A model generated the notes under the pieces. The model did no database searches. It saw only the letters and a program-made list of their open reading frames with translations, and was not told where the DNA came from. Shown here piece after piece: positions 25,700-34,849 of a DNA stretch of 64,000 nucleotides (the stretch's first letter is position 1; the number at the start of each line of letters is the position of its first letter). Origin of the DNA: DYRB01 sp963709645 (GTDB lineage Bacteria > Pseudomonadota > Gammaproteobacteria > Chromatiales > Chromatiaceae); the NCBI GenBank assembly GCA_963709645.1, contig CAVPXP010000002.1, forward strand, positions 1 through 64,000, read 5' to 3'. The position numbers and the translations under genes are program-made.

Positions 25700-26917
25700 G
25701 TGACCACCGTACCCGCCCAGCACGCCCGTGTCCTCTCAGGCATGCGCCCAACCGGACGCCTGCACCTGGGGCATTACCACGGGGTGCTCAAGAACTGGCT
25801 GGAACTGCAGCACGAGTACGAGTGCTTCTTCTTCGTCGCGGACTGGCACGCCCTGACCACCCATTACGAGGACCCGAGCCTGATCCCGGAGGCCACACGG
25901 GAAATGGTGGTGGACTGGCTGGCAGCGGGCATCAACCCGGGGTCAGCGACGCTCTTTATCCAGTCCCGTGTCCCCGAGCATGCGGAGCTGCACCTGCTGC
26001 TGTCCATGATCACTCCCCTGGGCTGGCTGGAGCGGGTCCCAAGCTACAAGGACCAGCAGGAGAAGCTCAAAGAGAAGGACCTGGCCACCTATGGCTTCCT
26101 CGGCTACCCCCTACTCCAGAGCGCGGACATCCTGATCTACAAGGCAGGCCTGGTCCCTGTGGGCGAGGATCAAGTGGCCCATGTAGAGATGACCCGTGAA
26201 ATCGCGCGGCGCTTCAACCACGTCTATGGCAAAGAACCCGACTTCGAGGCCCAGGCCGAACAGGCCGCCCGCAAGATGGGCAAGAAGAATTACAAGCTTT
26301 TCGACAAACTCCGCCGTGCCTATCAGGAGCAGGGGGACCACGAGGCCCTCGATGTAGCCCGCGCCCTCATCGAGAGCCAGGGCAATATCACCATCGGCGA
26401 CCGCGAGCGCCTCTTTGGCTACATCGAGGGCGGCGGGCGCATCATCTTGCCCGAGCCCCAGGCCCTGCTGACCAAGGCATCCAAGATGCCCGGACTCGAC
26501 GGCCAAAAAATGTCAAAGTCCTACAACAACACCATTGCCCTGCGCGACCACCCAGCCAAGGTCGAGAAGGCCCTGCGTACCATGCCCACCGACCCCCAGC
26601 GGGTGCGCCGCAGCGACCCCGGCGACCCGAGCAAGTGCCCAGTCTGGCAGTTCCACCAGGTCTACTCGGACGATCAGGTGCGCGACTGGGTGCAGCAGGG
26701 ATGCCGCAGCGCGGGGATTGGCTGCCTCGACTGCAAGCAACCCATCGTCGAGGCCGTTCTGGCGGAGCTCGCCCCGATCCAGGAGCGGGCCCGGGAATAT
26801 GAAGCCCAGCCGGATCTGCTGCGCAATGTTATCAACGACGGATGTGAGACGGCCCGCGAGTTTGCCCGCGAGACCATGGACGAGGTCCGCCGCGCCATGT
26901 CCCTGGTCTGGGCCTGA
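25700..26917 (+). CDS. trpS: Tryptophanyl-tRNA synthetase
   Basis: Class I synthetase charging tRNA-Trp. The HIGH-type signature is HLGHYHG in SGMRPTGRLHLGHYHG and the KMSKS loop is in GLDGQKMSKSYNN. At 405 residues it is longer than E. coli TrpS (334); the excess lies mainly in the stretch FEAQAEQAARKMGKKNYKLF to RERLFGYIEGGGRII (about 180-250), an insert seen in one of the two bacterial TrpS types. GTG at 25700 is the start. scpA begins eight bases after its stop. Confidence 0.93.
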   Translation: MTTVPAQHARVLSGMRPTGRLHLGHYHGVLKNWLELQHEYECFFFVADWHALTTHYEDPSLIPEATREMVVDWLAAGINPGSATLFIQSRVPEHAELHLLLSMITPLGWLERVPSYKDQQEKLKEKDLATYGFLGYPLLQSADILIYKAGLVPVGEDQVAHVEMTREIARRFNHVYGKEPDFEAQAEQAARKMGKKNYKLFDKLRRAYQEQGDHEALDVARALIESQGNITIGDRERLFGYIEGGGRIILPEPQALLTKASKMPGLDGQKMSKSYNNTIALRDHPAKVEKALRTMPTDPQRVRRSDPGDPSKCPVWQFHQVYSDDQVRDWVQQGCRSAGIGCLDCKQPIVEAVLAELAPIQERAREYEAQPDLLRNVINDGCETAREFARETMDEVRRAMSLVWA

Positions 26918-26925
26918 ACCACCCG

Positions 26926-27828
26926 ATGGAGGCACGGGCCGAGCAGACCGCCGCCACAGGGGCGATGCCTGGCGAACGCCCCCCCCGACAGGGTGAGATG
27001 CCCTTTGCCATCGTGCAGGGGGCGCCGCTCCTCACCCTACCGCTGGACCTCTACATACCGCCGGATGCCCTGGAGGTCTTCCTTGATGCCTTCGAGGGCC
27101 CGCTCGACCTGCTCCTGTACCTGATCAAGCGCCAGAACCTGGACATCCTCGAGATCCCGGTGGCCGCCATCACCGACCAGTACATGGCCTACGTGGACCT
27201 GATGACGGAACTGCGCCTGGAACTGGCGGCGGAGTACCTGGTGATGGCCGCCATGCTGGCAGAGATCAAATCGCGCATGCTGCTGCCCCGCCCGGCTGCG
27301 GTGGATGCGGAAGAAGAGGACCCGCGCGCCGAGCTCATCCGGCGCCTCCAGGAGTACGAGCGCTTCAAGAATGCCGCCCGAGACCTGGACACCCTGCCCC
27401 GCCTGGAGCGCGACCACTTCCCCACCCAAGCCGCGGTCCCCCCCGGTCACAGCCGGCGCCTCCCCCCGGCAGTGGATCTGCGAGAAGTTCTGCTGGCCCT
27501 GCGCGATGTCCTGGGCCGCGCCGACCTCTATACCAGCCACAGGATCGAGAAGGAGTCCCTTTCGCTGCGCGAGCGCATGTCCCTGGTGTTGGAGCGCCTC
27601 TCTGGTGGAGAATTCATGCCTTTCACGGACCTTTTCCCTTTCCATGAGGGGCGGCTCGGGGTCGTGGTCACCTTCCTCGCCATCCTGGAGCTGGTCCGCG
27701 GGGCCTCGCTGGAGCTGGTCCAACCCGAGCCCTTTGCCCCCATCCATGTGCGGCTGCGCGAGACCATTCCGCCGCGCAATGCCCTGCGCATCCTCGACCC
27801 GCAGGCCGCGACCGGAGAACCGACGTGA
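26926..27828 (+). CDS. scpA: Segregation and condensation protein A
   Basis: ScpA is the kleisin that bridges SMC head domains and binds ScpB. The family N-terminus FEGPLDLLLYLIKRQNLDIL, then EIPVAAITDQYMAYVDLMTE and LAAEYLVMAAMLAEIKSRML, is clear; the C-terminal winged helix has MPFTDLFPFHEGRLGVVVTF and LAILELVRGASLELVQPEPF. ATG 26926 gives 300 residues; ATG 26998 would remove a low-complexity stretch and is an alternative. Its stop overlaps the scpB start. Confidence 0.92.
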   Translation: MEARAEQTAATGAMPGERPPRQGEMPFAIVQGAPLLTLPLDLYIPPDALEVFLDAFEGPLDLLLYLIKRQNLDILEIPVAAITDQYMAYVDLMTELRLELAAEYLVMAAMLAEIKSRMLLPRPAAVDAEEEDPRAELIRRLQEYERFKNAARDLDTLPRLERDHFPTQAAVPPGHSRRLPPAVDLREVLLALRDVLGRADLYTSHRIEKESLSLRERMSLVLERLSGGEFMPFTDLFPFHEGRLGVVVTFLAILELVRGASLELVQPEPFAPIHVRLRETIPPRNALRILDPQAATGEPT

Positions 27829-28478
27829 GCGCCCCTGCCCCCATCCTCAAGCACGTCTGCGAGGGGGCCCTGCTTGCCGCCGGCGGGCCTTTGACCCTGG
27901 ACCAGATCCTTGCCCTCTTCCCCGACGAGGAGCGCCCGCTCAGGGAGGAGGTCCTGGCCACCATCGCCGCCCTGGGCGCCGACTACGAGGACCACGCCTG
28001 CGAACTGGTGGAGGTCGCCGGCGGCTGGCGCGTCCAGATCCGGCGCGAGGTTGCACCCTGGGTCGGACGCCTGTGGGACGAGCGCCCGCAGCGCTATTCC
28101 CGCGCCCTTCTGGAGACCCTCGCCCTGATCGCGTACCGCCAGCCCATCACCCGCGGCGAAATCGAGGACATCCGCGGGGTAGCCGTCAATACCCAGATCG
28201 TCAAGACGCTCATCGAACGCGAGTGGGTCCGGGTGGTCGGCCATCGCGACGTCCCCGGCCGCCCTGAACTCCTGGCGACCACCCGCAGGTTCCTCGACTA
28301 CTTCGGGCTCCGCTCCCTCAACGACCTGCCGCCGCTGGCCGAGATCCGCGACCCCGCCTTCCTGGGCGACGAGCTGGACCTGGGCGAGCCCAAAGCTCCC
28401 CTGGGCGACCTCGTTGTCGCCCTGGCACCAGCCCCTGCACAGGATCCCGACGCCGCTTCGGAGACCGACGATGACTGA
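27825..28478 (+). CDS. scpB: Segregation and condensation protein B
   Basis: ScpB (217 aa) is the tandem winged-helix partner of ScpA in the SMC complex. Motifs: LKHVCEGALLAAGGPLTLDQ, AGGWRVQIRREVAPWVGRLW, YSRALLETLALIAYRQPITR, GEIEDIRGVAVNTQIVKTLI, and GRPELLATTRRFLDYFGLRS. It starts with GTG 27825 inside the last codons of scpA and overlaps rluB by eight bases. Confidence 0.94.
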   Translation: MSAPAPILKHVCEGALLAAGGPLTLDQILALFPDEERPLREEVLATIAALGADYEDHACELVEVAGGWRVQIRREVAPWVGRLWDERPQRYSRALLETLALIAYRQPITRGEIEDIRGVAVNTQIVKTLIEREWVRVVGHRDVPGRPELLATTRRFLDYFGLRSLNDLPPLAEIRDPAFLGDELDLGEPKAPLGDLVVALAPAPAQDPDAASETDDD

Positions 28479-29370
28479 CCCGCTGCCCCCTAAACGCCAC
28501 GGCGGAGCCCATCGCCCGCGCGGTGTCTCCAAACCCCGGAGCCGGACCGCGCCTGAACTCGGCGCGGCCCCGGCCGAGACCGGGGATCAGGTTCGCCTGC
28601 AGAAGGCCCTCGCCGAAGCCGGCATGGGCTCGCGCCGCGAGATGGAGGGCTGGATCAGCGCAGGACGTGTGCAGGTCAACGGCCAGGTCGCAACCCTGGG
28701 CCAGCGGGTCGGCCCAGCGGATCGCATCCGCGTGGGCGGCCGGGACCTACGCCGGCACAGCGCCAAGGCGCCGCGCCTCCAGGTCATCGCCTATAACAAG
28801 CCAGAGGGAGAGATCGTCACCCGCAAGGATCCCGAAGAGCGCCCCACTATCTTCCGCCGCCTCCCGCGACCCAAGAGCGGACGCTGGATCAGCGTGGGGC
28901 GCCTCGACATCAACACCTCCGGGCTCATTCTGGTCACCAACGACGGTGAGCTGGCGAACCGCCTCATGCACCCGTCCGGGGAGGTCGAGCGCGAATACGC
29001 CGTGCGCATCCTGGGCGCCGTGCCGGACACGACCCTGGAGCGCCTGATCGATGGGGTCGAGCTGGACGACGGACCAGCGCATTTCGACAGCATCGTCCCG
29101 GCCGGCGGCGAGGGGGCCAACCACTGGTATAGGGTCACTCTACGGGAGGGGCGCAACCGCGAGGTTCGACGCCTATGGGAGGCCGTCGATTGCCGCATCA
29201 GTCGTCTGATCCGAACCCGTTACGGCAATGTCAGCCTGGGTCCCCGCCTCTTCACTGGAAGCTGGAGGCCGCTGACCGACGAAGAGCTCACCGGCTTGCT
29301 CGCCTTGGCAGGGATGCCACGGCCTGAGGAACCGGGGCCCCGCAGGTCGCGGGGCCCGGGACCGAGGTAG
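28471..29370 (+). CDS. rluB: 23S rRNA pseudouridine(2605) synthase RluB
   Basis: RluB converts U2605 of 23S rRNA to pseudouridine. An S4 domain (RLQKALAEAGMGSRREMEGW) precedes the catalytic domain with the active Asp in SVGRLDINTSGLILVTNDGE; RLMHPSGEVEREYAVRI and EGRNREVRRLWEAV are family signatures. 299 residues from ATG 28471, overlapping the end of scpB. The last codons and stop are covered by two GC-rich hairpins (29335-29375). Confidence 0.92.
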   Translation: MTDPLPPKRHGGAHRPRGVSKPRSRTAPELGAAPAETGDQVRLQKALAEAGMGSRREMEGWISAGRVQVNGQVATLGQRVGPADRIRVGGRDLRRHSAKAPRLQVIAYNKPEGEIVTRKDPEERPTIFRRLPRPKSGRWISVGRLDINTSGLILVTNDGELANRLMHPSGEVEREYAVRILGAVPDTTLERLIDGVELDDGPAHFDSIVPAGGEGANHWYRVTLREGRNREVRRLWEAVDCRISRLIRTRYGNVSLGPRLFTGSWRPLTDEELTGLLALAGMPRPEEPGPRRSRGPGPR

Positions 29371-29375
29371 GTCCC
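29335..29375 (+). terminator. Tandem GC hairpins over the rluB stop codon, possible operon end
   Basis: GGGCCCCGC (29335-29343) pairs perfectly with GCGGGGCCC (29349-29357) across a 5-base loop, and GGGACC (29358-29363) pairs with GGTCCC (29370-29375). The rluB TAG is in the second loop. There is no T run, so this is not a standard intrinsic terminator; it may slow polymerase or protect the 3' end. Confidence 0.4.
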
Positions 29376-29555
29376 GAAGTCACCCATCAGACCCGTCCCC
29401 AACCGACGCGTCAGGAGCCAAGCGGTCGACGCATGGAGACGGCCGGAATTCCCGCTTCCCTCTCCGGAGGCCAATGCACCCCGAAGCGGCTCGACGGGAA
29501 TTCAACCACGGGCACCCGCATCCGTCGGCTCCGGGCCCCAGGGTGACGCCTGCCC

Positions 29556-30812
29556 CTATTCGGAGTAGCTCCCGCGCCCATCGGCCTTGGTCGCCCGGGC
29601 GAAATAGCTCACCCGCCCGCCCGGGATGACGGTGATACCGCCCTCGGTGACCGTGAACCGTTTGGCGTCCGCCTCCGGGTCATAGCCGATGACGTCTCCG
29701 GGCTCGATCACATTGTGGCGGTCCACGATGACACGGCGCAGGCGCGCCCCGCGTCCGATGCGTACATAGTCCATGATGATGCACTCATCCAGTTCCACGT
29801 CCTCCTCGATGACCGCCTCGCGACGGATGATCGAGTTGTGGATGCGCGCCCCCTCATGGACCACAGTGGCCGCCCCGAGCAGGCTGTTGCGCAGCGCCCC
29901 GCCCAGGACCTTGGCCACCGGCCCCTGGTAGCCGCTGGAGTAGATGGGCCACTCCGGGTTGAACATGTCGAAAGCGGGCTCGGCACCGAGCACGTCCTTG
30001 TGGGCGTCGAAATAGGCGTCGATGTTGCCCACGTCACGCCAATAGACGCGCTGCTCATAGTCGTTGATGCCGGGAACCCGGTTGGTAGAGAAGTCATAGG
30101 CGAATAGCCGATGTGTCCGCAGCAAGCGCGGCAGGACATGACCGCCGAAGTCGGTCTCTCCGAGCTTCTGAGCCTCCTCCAGGGCATCCATCAAGACCTT
30201 CGTATCGAAGATGTAGTTGCCCATGGAGGCGAAGGCGCTCGCCGGATCCCCCGGCATGGCGGTCGGGTTGGCGGGCTTCTCCTCGAAGGCCTCGATGCGC
30301 CCGTCGGCCCCGGCGGCGATCACGCCGAACCCGCGCGCATCCTTGAGCGGCACCGGGAGGGCGGCGATGGTCACATCTGCGTGACGCTCCGAGTGGAAGT
30401 CGACCATCTGGCTGATGTCCATCCGGTAGATGTGATCGGCCCCGAAGACCACGACCAGGTCGGGGCGATGCTCCTCGATCAGGGCGATGTTCTGGTGGAC
30501 TGCATCGGCGGTCCCTTGGAACCAGCGGTCGGCGATCATCTGCGGGGGCACCACGGTGACGAATTGCTGCTGCAGCAGGGGCGAGATGGTCCAGGCCTTG
30601 CGCACGTGCTCGATGAGAGACTGGGACTTGTACTGGACCAAGAGGTAGATGGTTTGGATCTGGGAATTGACCAGGTTGCTCAGCACAAAGTCCACGATGC
30701 GATAGCGCGAGCCGAAGGGCACCGAAGGCTTGGAGCGCGCCGAGGTCAACGGCTGCAACCGCGACCCCTGCCCACCGGCCATGACGAACGCGATGATTCT
30801 CTTGTTTGGCAT
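29556..30812 (-). CDS. glgC: Glucose-1-phosphate adenylyltransferase
   Basis: GlgC makes ADP-glucose for glycogen synthesis. 418 residues. The N-terminal nucleotide-binding motif is FVMAGGQGSRLQPLTSARSK PS region; others are WFQGTADAVHQN, VFGADHIYRMD, FEEKPANP, and YWRDVGNIDAYFDAH; the C-terminal left-handed beta-helix begins near IYSSGYQGPVAKVLGGALRN. It is convergent with rluB and stands alone; other glycogen genes are not in the window, although a secreted amylase/pullulanase is encoded at 57558-61493. Confidence 0.94.
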   Translation of the reverse strand: MPNKRIIAFVMAGGQGSRLQPLTSARSKPSVPFGSRYRIVDFVLSNLVNSQIQTIYLLVQYKSQSLIEHVRKAWTISPLLQQQFVTVVPPQMIADRWFQGTADAVHQNIALIEEHRPDLVVVFGADHIYRMDISQMVDFHSERHADVTIAALPVPLKDARGFGVIAAGADGRIEAFEEKPANPTAMPGDPASAFASMGNYIFDTKVLMDALEEAQKLGETDFGGHVLPRLLRTHRLFAYDFSTNRVPGINDYEQRVYWRDVGNIDAYFDAHKDVLGAEPAFDMFNPEWPIYSSGYQGPVAKVLGGALRNSLLGAATVVHEGARIHNSIIRREAVIEEDVELDECIIMDYVRIGRGARLRRVIVDRHNVIEPGDVIGYDPEADAKRFTVTEGGITVIPGGRVSYFARATKADGRGSYSE

Positions 30813-30974
30813 GATTCCTCCTCAGTCGCCCGGGGGACCGGGCCCTCTCGTGTTGACCTGGACGCAAACCACGCTGCGTCCGACCGCGCGCTCGTCACCG
30901 GGTTTCCGACCCGCTCGGTACCCCGCGGACAGCTCCATCTTCGTCGAACAGTGGCGCACGCCCCTGGACCGCAG

Positions 30975-32078
30975 TCAGCGGCAGAAAGGCGGACAGGCGG
31001 GCTCGACCCAATGCTCGGCGATGTAGCCGTACTTCTGGCGCTCGTCCAACATCATGGGGACCATGCCCGCGGCGGTCAGGTAGCCGTCTTCACCCCAGGC
31101 GCCGTCGCTGGTGACCTCCGCCACATAGCGCTGGACGGCAGGCAGGGACTCCAGGTTGGCCTTCTTGAAGTAGACGTAGATTGGGCGCGTAAGGGCGTAG
31201 ACACCAGTGGTGATGGCCAGTGGGCTGGGGGGCACGCCCTCCACGGCCAGCGTCTTGAGCCCAGCGCGGTTGCCAGTCAGGGCGTGCCAGCCGGTCACGG
31301 CTATCGACCCGGGATCGGCGCGCAAGGCCGCAGCCAGGTCCGTATCCGTGCCGGGCAACTCGCGCCATGCCCCATCCTCGCGCAGCGGTCGACACAGCTC
31401 CGCCATGCGGTGGCGGTTGCGTCCGGTGATCCGGCGCACCGGCTCGACCTGGGCGCAGCCGGCCTCCAGACCGAGCTCCTCGAGCGTGTCGCGAGTCCCG
31501 GTGGCGGTAGCGGAGCCGATGACCCGAATCGGCGTGTCAGGCAGTTCCGGATTGACATCATGCCAGGTGCGATAGGGGTTGGAGACCATCCGGTCGCTGC
31601 CATCCGGGTCCGGCACCCAGCGCGCCAGGGCCAGGTAAAGGTCGCGTACCCCGAGGGCCATCGGAGCGGCTGGGGCCGCGCCACCAGCGAGTCCTTCACC
31701 CTTGGATGCGGGACCCGGCGCAGCAATGGCCAGGGCCACCCCGTCGTAGGCGATCTTCACCTCGACGATGCCCTCGACCCCGGAGTCCTTGCAGCCGGCA
31801 ATCTCAGCCTCGCGCATGCGCCGCGTGGCGTTGACGATCTCGGGGAAGCCCGCGCCCTCGCCACGGCAGAAGGCTGCAATCCCCGCCAGCGTCCCCGTTG
31901 GGCTCAAGTGGTAATCGCCGCCGTCTGGGCTGGCTGAGGCGCGCCGTGCGACCTCCTGCGCCAAGGGATGGAAGGTCGCGGAGCCCGCCACCTCGATCGG
32001 GGTGTCAGCGACGGCGAAGGGGGCCGCCACCATAGTCAGGATCGGAAGGAGGTGTCGCGTCGCTCGGTTCTGGCTCAT
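30975..32078 (-). CDS. PstS-like phosphate ABC transporter substrate-binding protein
   Basis: A 367-residue periplasmic protein with a signal peptide (LLPILTMVAAPFAVA) and a PstS/SphX-like fold: IEVAGSATFHPLAQEVARRA, the phosphate-loop-like SPTGTLAGIAAFCRGEGAGF, and VIGSATATGTRDTLEELGLE (the GTR of the second lobe). The C-terminus contains ITTGVYALTRPIYVYFKKAN, typical of PstS-family proteins. No pstCAB genes are adjacent, so transport is not proven; solitary PstS-like proteins also act as sensors or scavengers. Confidence 0.8.
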   Translation of the reverse strand: MSQNRATRHLLPILTMVAAPFAVADTPIEVAGSATFHPLAQEVARRASASPDGGDYHLSPTGTLAGIAAFCRGEGAGFPEIVNATRRMREAEIAGCKDSGVEGIVEVKIAYDGVALAIAAPGPASKGEGLAGGAAPAAPMALGVRDLYLALARWVPDPDGSDRMVSNPYRTWHDVNPELPDTPIRVIGSATATGTRDTLEELGLEAGCAQVEPVRRITGRNRHRMAELCRPLREDGAWRELPGTDTDLAAALRADPGSIAVTGWHALTGNRAGLKTLAVEGVPPSPLAITTGVYALTRPIYVYFKKANLESLPAVQRYVAEVTSDGAWGEDGYLTAAGMVPMMLDERQKYGYIAEHWVEPACPPFCR

Positions 32079-32317
32079 GGATACTGCTCGCCGTGAAGGG
32101 TTTATCGGGTCGGAAATCTCCGCACATCATAAACCGGTAACATTAACATTCGTTGATGATCGGCAAGTGCGGCGCGATTTCTTCCGCCAGGCGCCCCCGC
32201 CCTCATGCCAGGGCGACGCAACGGGACGCGGCATGGCCTGGCTCAGGTATCGGTGATCCCGTCGGGCTACACTAGGCAGCTTCGCGTCCCGATACTACCC
32301 CTCTTTGGAGCCCCGCC

Positions 32318-33862
32318 ATGGCCGACATGTCAAAAGCACCCCGGCGACCGGTGATCCTGATCATCCTCGACGGCTTCGGTGCCAACCCGAGCAAGGCCAA
32401 CAACGCCGTCGCCATCGCCGACACCCCAAGGCTAGACCACTATTTCTCTATGCACCCCCATACCCTGTTGCAGGCGTCCGGGCGGGCGGTGGGCCTTCCT
32501 GACGGGCAGATGGGTAACTCCGAGGTCGGACACATGACCCTCGGCTCCGGCTGCACCATACGCCAGGACCTCGTCCTGATCGACGACGCCATCGCCGACG
32601 GCAGCTTCGATACGAACCCCACTTTGATCGCAGCCGCCGAGGCCGCCGCGGCGGCTGGGCGCCCGATTCACCTGATGGGTCTGGTCTCCGATGGCGGCGT
32701 CCACAGTCACATCAGCCACCTGGTGGCTCTGATCGCTCTGTGCGGGCGCCATGGGGCCCGCCCCCAAGTGCATGTCCTAACCGACGGTCGCGACACGCCG
32801 CCGCGTTCGATCGACGGCTACCTGCCCCCCATCGAAGAGGCCCTCGCGGCGGTGGGGGGCCGTTTCACGACCCTGTCGGGCCGCTACTACGCGATGGACC
32901 GTGACCACCGCTGGGAGCGCACCGAGATGGCCTGGCGGGCCATGGTGGACCGTGAGGGGCGGCCGGCGGCTTCCCTGCGCGAGGGCATCCAGGCGGCCTA
33001 TGCAGCAGACGAGGACGACGAGTTCATCCGCCCCACGATCATCGCCGGCGGCGAGGCCATCCGACCCGGCGATCAGGTGATCTTCTTCAACTTCCGCAAG
33101 GACCGCCCCCGCCAGATCGTCACGGCCCTGTCGGCCAACAACTTCCCGCACTTCGACCGGCGTGGATTCCCGCCGGCGCCCGTGACCTGCATGATGGAGT
33201 ACAACGCCAGTTTCGGCCTGCCCTACGCCTTCGATCACGAAATGCCGGCGATCACCGTCGCCCGGGTGGTAAGCGAAGCCGGCCTGGCCCAGTTCCACTG
33301 TGCCGAGACCGAGAAATACGCCCATGTGACCTTTTTCTACAACGGCGGCCATGGTGACCCGATGCCCGGAGAGGAGCGGGCCCTCATACCTTCCCCCAAG
33401 GTGGCCACCTACGACATCCAGCCGGCCATGAGCGCCCCGCAAGTCGCAGATCAAGTGGTCGAAGCCCTGCGCAGCGGGCGCTTCGCCTTCATCGTGGTGA
33501 ACTTCGCCAACGGCGACATGGTCGGCCACACAGCCGTGCGCGAGGCGGTGATCGAGGCGGTGGAGGTGCTGGACCGCGAAGTCGGCCGGGTCCTGGATGC
33601 GGCCCGCGAGACCGGCTATTCCATTATCCTGACCTCCGACCACGGCAACTGCGACGAAATGGTGGACCCCGTGACCGGTGAGCCCCACACCCAGCACACG
33701 CTCTACCCGGTCCCCTGTTTGATTGCCGACGCGGTCCCCTGGCGCCTCTCCATTGGCGCGGGGATCGGCAGCGTTGCCCCAACCGTTTTGGAGCTCATGG
33801 GGCTCCCGCTCCCCAAAGAGATGCATGCCCGCACCCTGCTGCTGGGCCCGGCGACGCCCTGA
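32318..33862 (+). CDS. gpmI: 2,3-bisphosphoglycerate-independent phosphoglycerate mutase
   Basis: GpmI interconverts 3- and 2-phosphoglycerate using two Mn ions. 514 residues. The catalytic Ser is in DGQMGNSEVGHMTLGSG; metal ligands appear in ILIILDGFG (Asp), FANGDMVGHTA, TSDHGNCDEM and EPHTQHTLYPVP. The substrate-binding VLTDGRDTPPRS and GRYYAMDRDHRWERT are intact. It is a single gene followed by thyA after 107 bases. Confidence 0.95.
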   Translation: MADMSKAPRRPVILIILDGFGANPSKANNAVAIADTPRLDHYFSMHPHTLLQASGRAVGLPDGQMGNSEVGHMTLGSGCTIRQDLVLIDDAIADGSFDTNPTLIAAAEAAAAAGRPIHLMGLVSDGGVHSHISHLVALIALCGRHGARPQVHVLTDGRDTPPRSIDGYLPPIEEALAAVGGRFTTLSGRYYAMDRDHRWERTEMAWRAMVDREGRPAASLREGIQAAYAADEDDEFIRPTIIAGGEAIRPGDQVIFFNFRKDRPRQIVTALSANNFPHFDRRGFPPAPVTCMMEYNASFGLPYAFDHEMPAITVARVVSEAGLAQFHCAETEKYAHVTFFYNGGHGDPMPGEERALIPSPKVATYDIQPAMSAPQVADQVVEALRSGRFAFIVVNFANGDMVGHTAVREAVIEAVEVLDREVGRVLDAARETGYSIILTSDHGNCDEMVDPVTGEPHTQHTLYPVPCLIADAVPWRLSIGAGIGSVAPTVLELMGLPLPKEMHARTLLLGPATP

Positions 33863-33969
33863 CCTGACCCGTTGCATTAGTAGCAGCTGGGCGCCCAGCC
33901 GCCGAAGCCGCTAAACTCCCGCCCGCGCAACCCTCGGCGCACCCCTTAACCCCCCGGAGGGAGGAAGCG

Positions 33970-34809
33970 ATGCAGACCTACCTGGACCTGCTGCGCGATG
34001 TCATCGACAACGGAGCCGACAAGCCCGATCGAACCGGCGTGGGGACGCGGTCGGTGTTCGGGCGCCAAATCCGCTTCGATCTGCGCCAGGGCTTCCCGCT
34101 GCTGACCACCAAGCGCATTCACACCAAGAGCGTGGTCTTGGAGCTCTTGTGGTTTCTCTCCGGGTCCACGGACAACGCCTGGCTCAAGGCCCGCGGAGTC
34201 TCCATTTGGGACGAATGGGCTGGGCCAGACGGCGACCTGGGCCCCATCTATGGGCGCCAATGGCGCAGTTGGCTCTGCCCGGACGGGCGGATCCTGGATC
34301 AGATGGCGGAATTGGTCGAGACCATCCGCACCCGCCCGGACTCCCGCCGCCTGGTCGTCTCCGCCTGGAACCCGGCGGACCTTCCGGACGAAACCCAGAG
34401 CCCCCAGGACAACGTCCGCTTCGGACGTATGGCGCTCGCCCCCTGTCACTGCCTGTTTCAGTTCTATGTGCGCGAGGGGCGGCTGTCCTGTCAGCTCTAT
34501 CAGCGCAGCGCCGACCTCTTCCTGGGCGTGCCGTTCAACATCGCGAGCTACGCCCTCCTGACCCAACTGGTGGCTCAGCAGTGCGGCCTGGAGGTCGGGG
34601 ACTTCGTCCACACCTTCGGCGATATCCACCTGTACCGAAACCACCTCACCCAAGACATCGTGCTTGCCCAGCTCGCCCGCACCCCCAGGCCCCTGCCCCG
34701 CCTGGAGCTGCGCCGCCGACCGGCGAGCCTGTTCGACTATGTGCCGGAAGACATCCACTTCGCCGACTACGACCCACAACCCCCCATTCGCGCGCCAATT
34801 GCGGTCTGA
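33970..34809 (+). CDS. thyA: Thymidylate synthase
   Basis: ThyA methylates dUMP to dTMP with methylene-tetrahydrofolate. 279 residues. The nucleophile Cys is in MALAPCHCLFQFYV; DRTGVGTRSVFGRQIRFDLR (phosphate-binding Arg), RRLVVSAWNP, FLGVPFNIASYALLT and FGDIHLYRNHL are all present. A CCGGAGGGAGG site lies before ATG 33970. Confidence 0.95.
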   Translation: MQTYLDLLRDVIDNGADKPDRTGVGTRSVFGRQIRFDLRQGFPLLTTKRIHTKSVVLELLWFLSGSTDNAWLKARGVSIWDEWAGPDGDLGPIYGRQWRSWLCPDGRILDQMAELVETIRTRPDSRRLVVSAWNPADLPDETQSPQDNVRFGRMALAPCHCLFQFYVREGRLSCQLYQRSADLFLGVPFNIASYALLTQLVAQQCGLEVGDFVHTFGDIHLYRNHLTQDIVLAQLARTPRPLPRLELRRRPASLFDYVPEDIHFADYDPQPPIRAPIAV

Positions 34810-34849
34810 ACCAGGCGCCGCAACGCACCACCCCCGGAGGCCTGAGCCC

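Noticed and set aside
30111..31937. 608-codon plus-strand open frame.
   Set aside because: Antisense to glgC and the PstS-like gene, both of which have clear motifs.
32079..32180. Pho-box-like words upstream of the PstS-like gene.
   Set aside because: No pair of CTGTCAT-like half-sites with proper spacing could be found.
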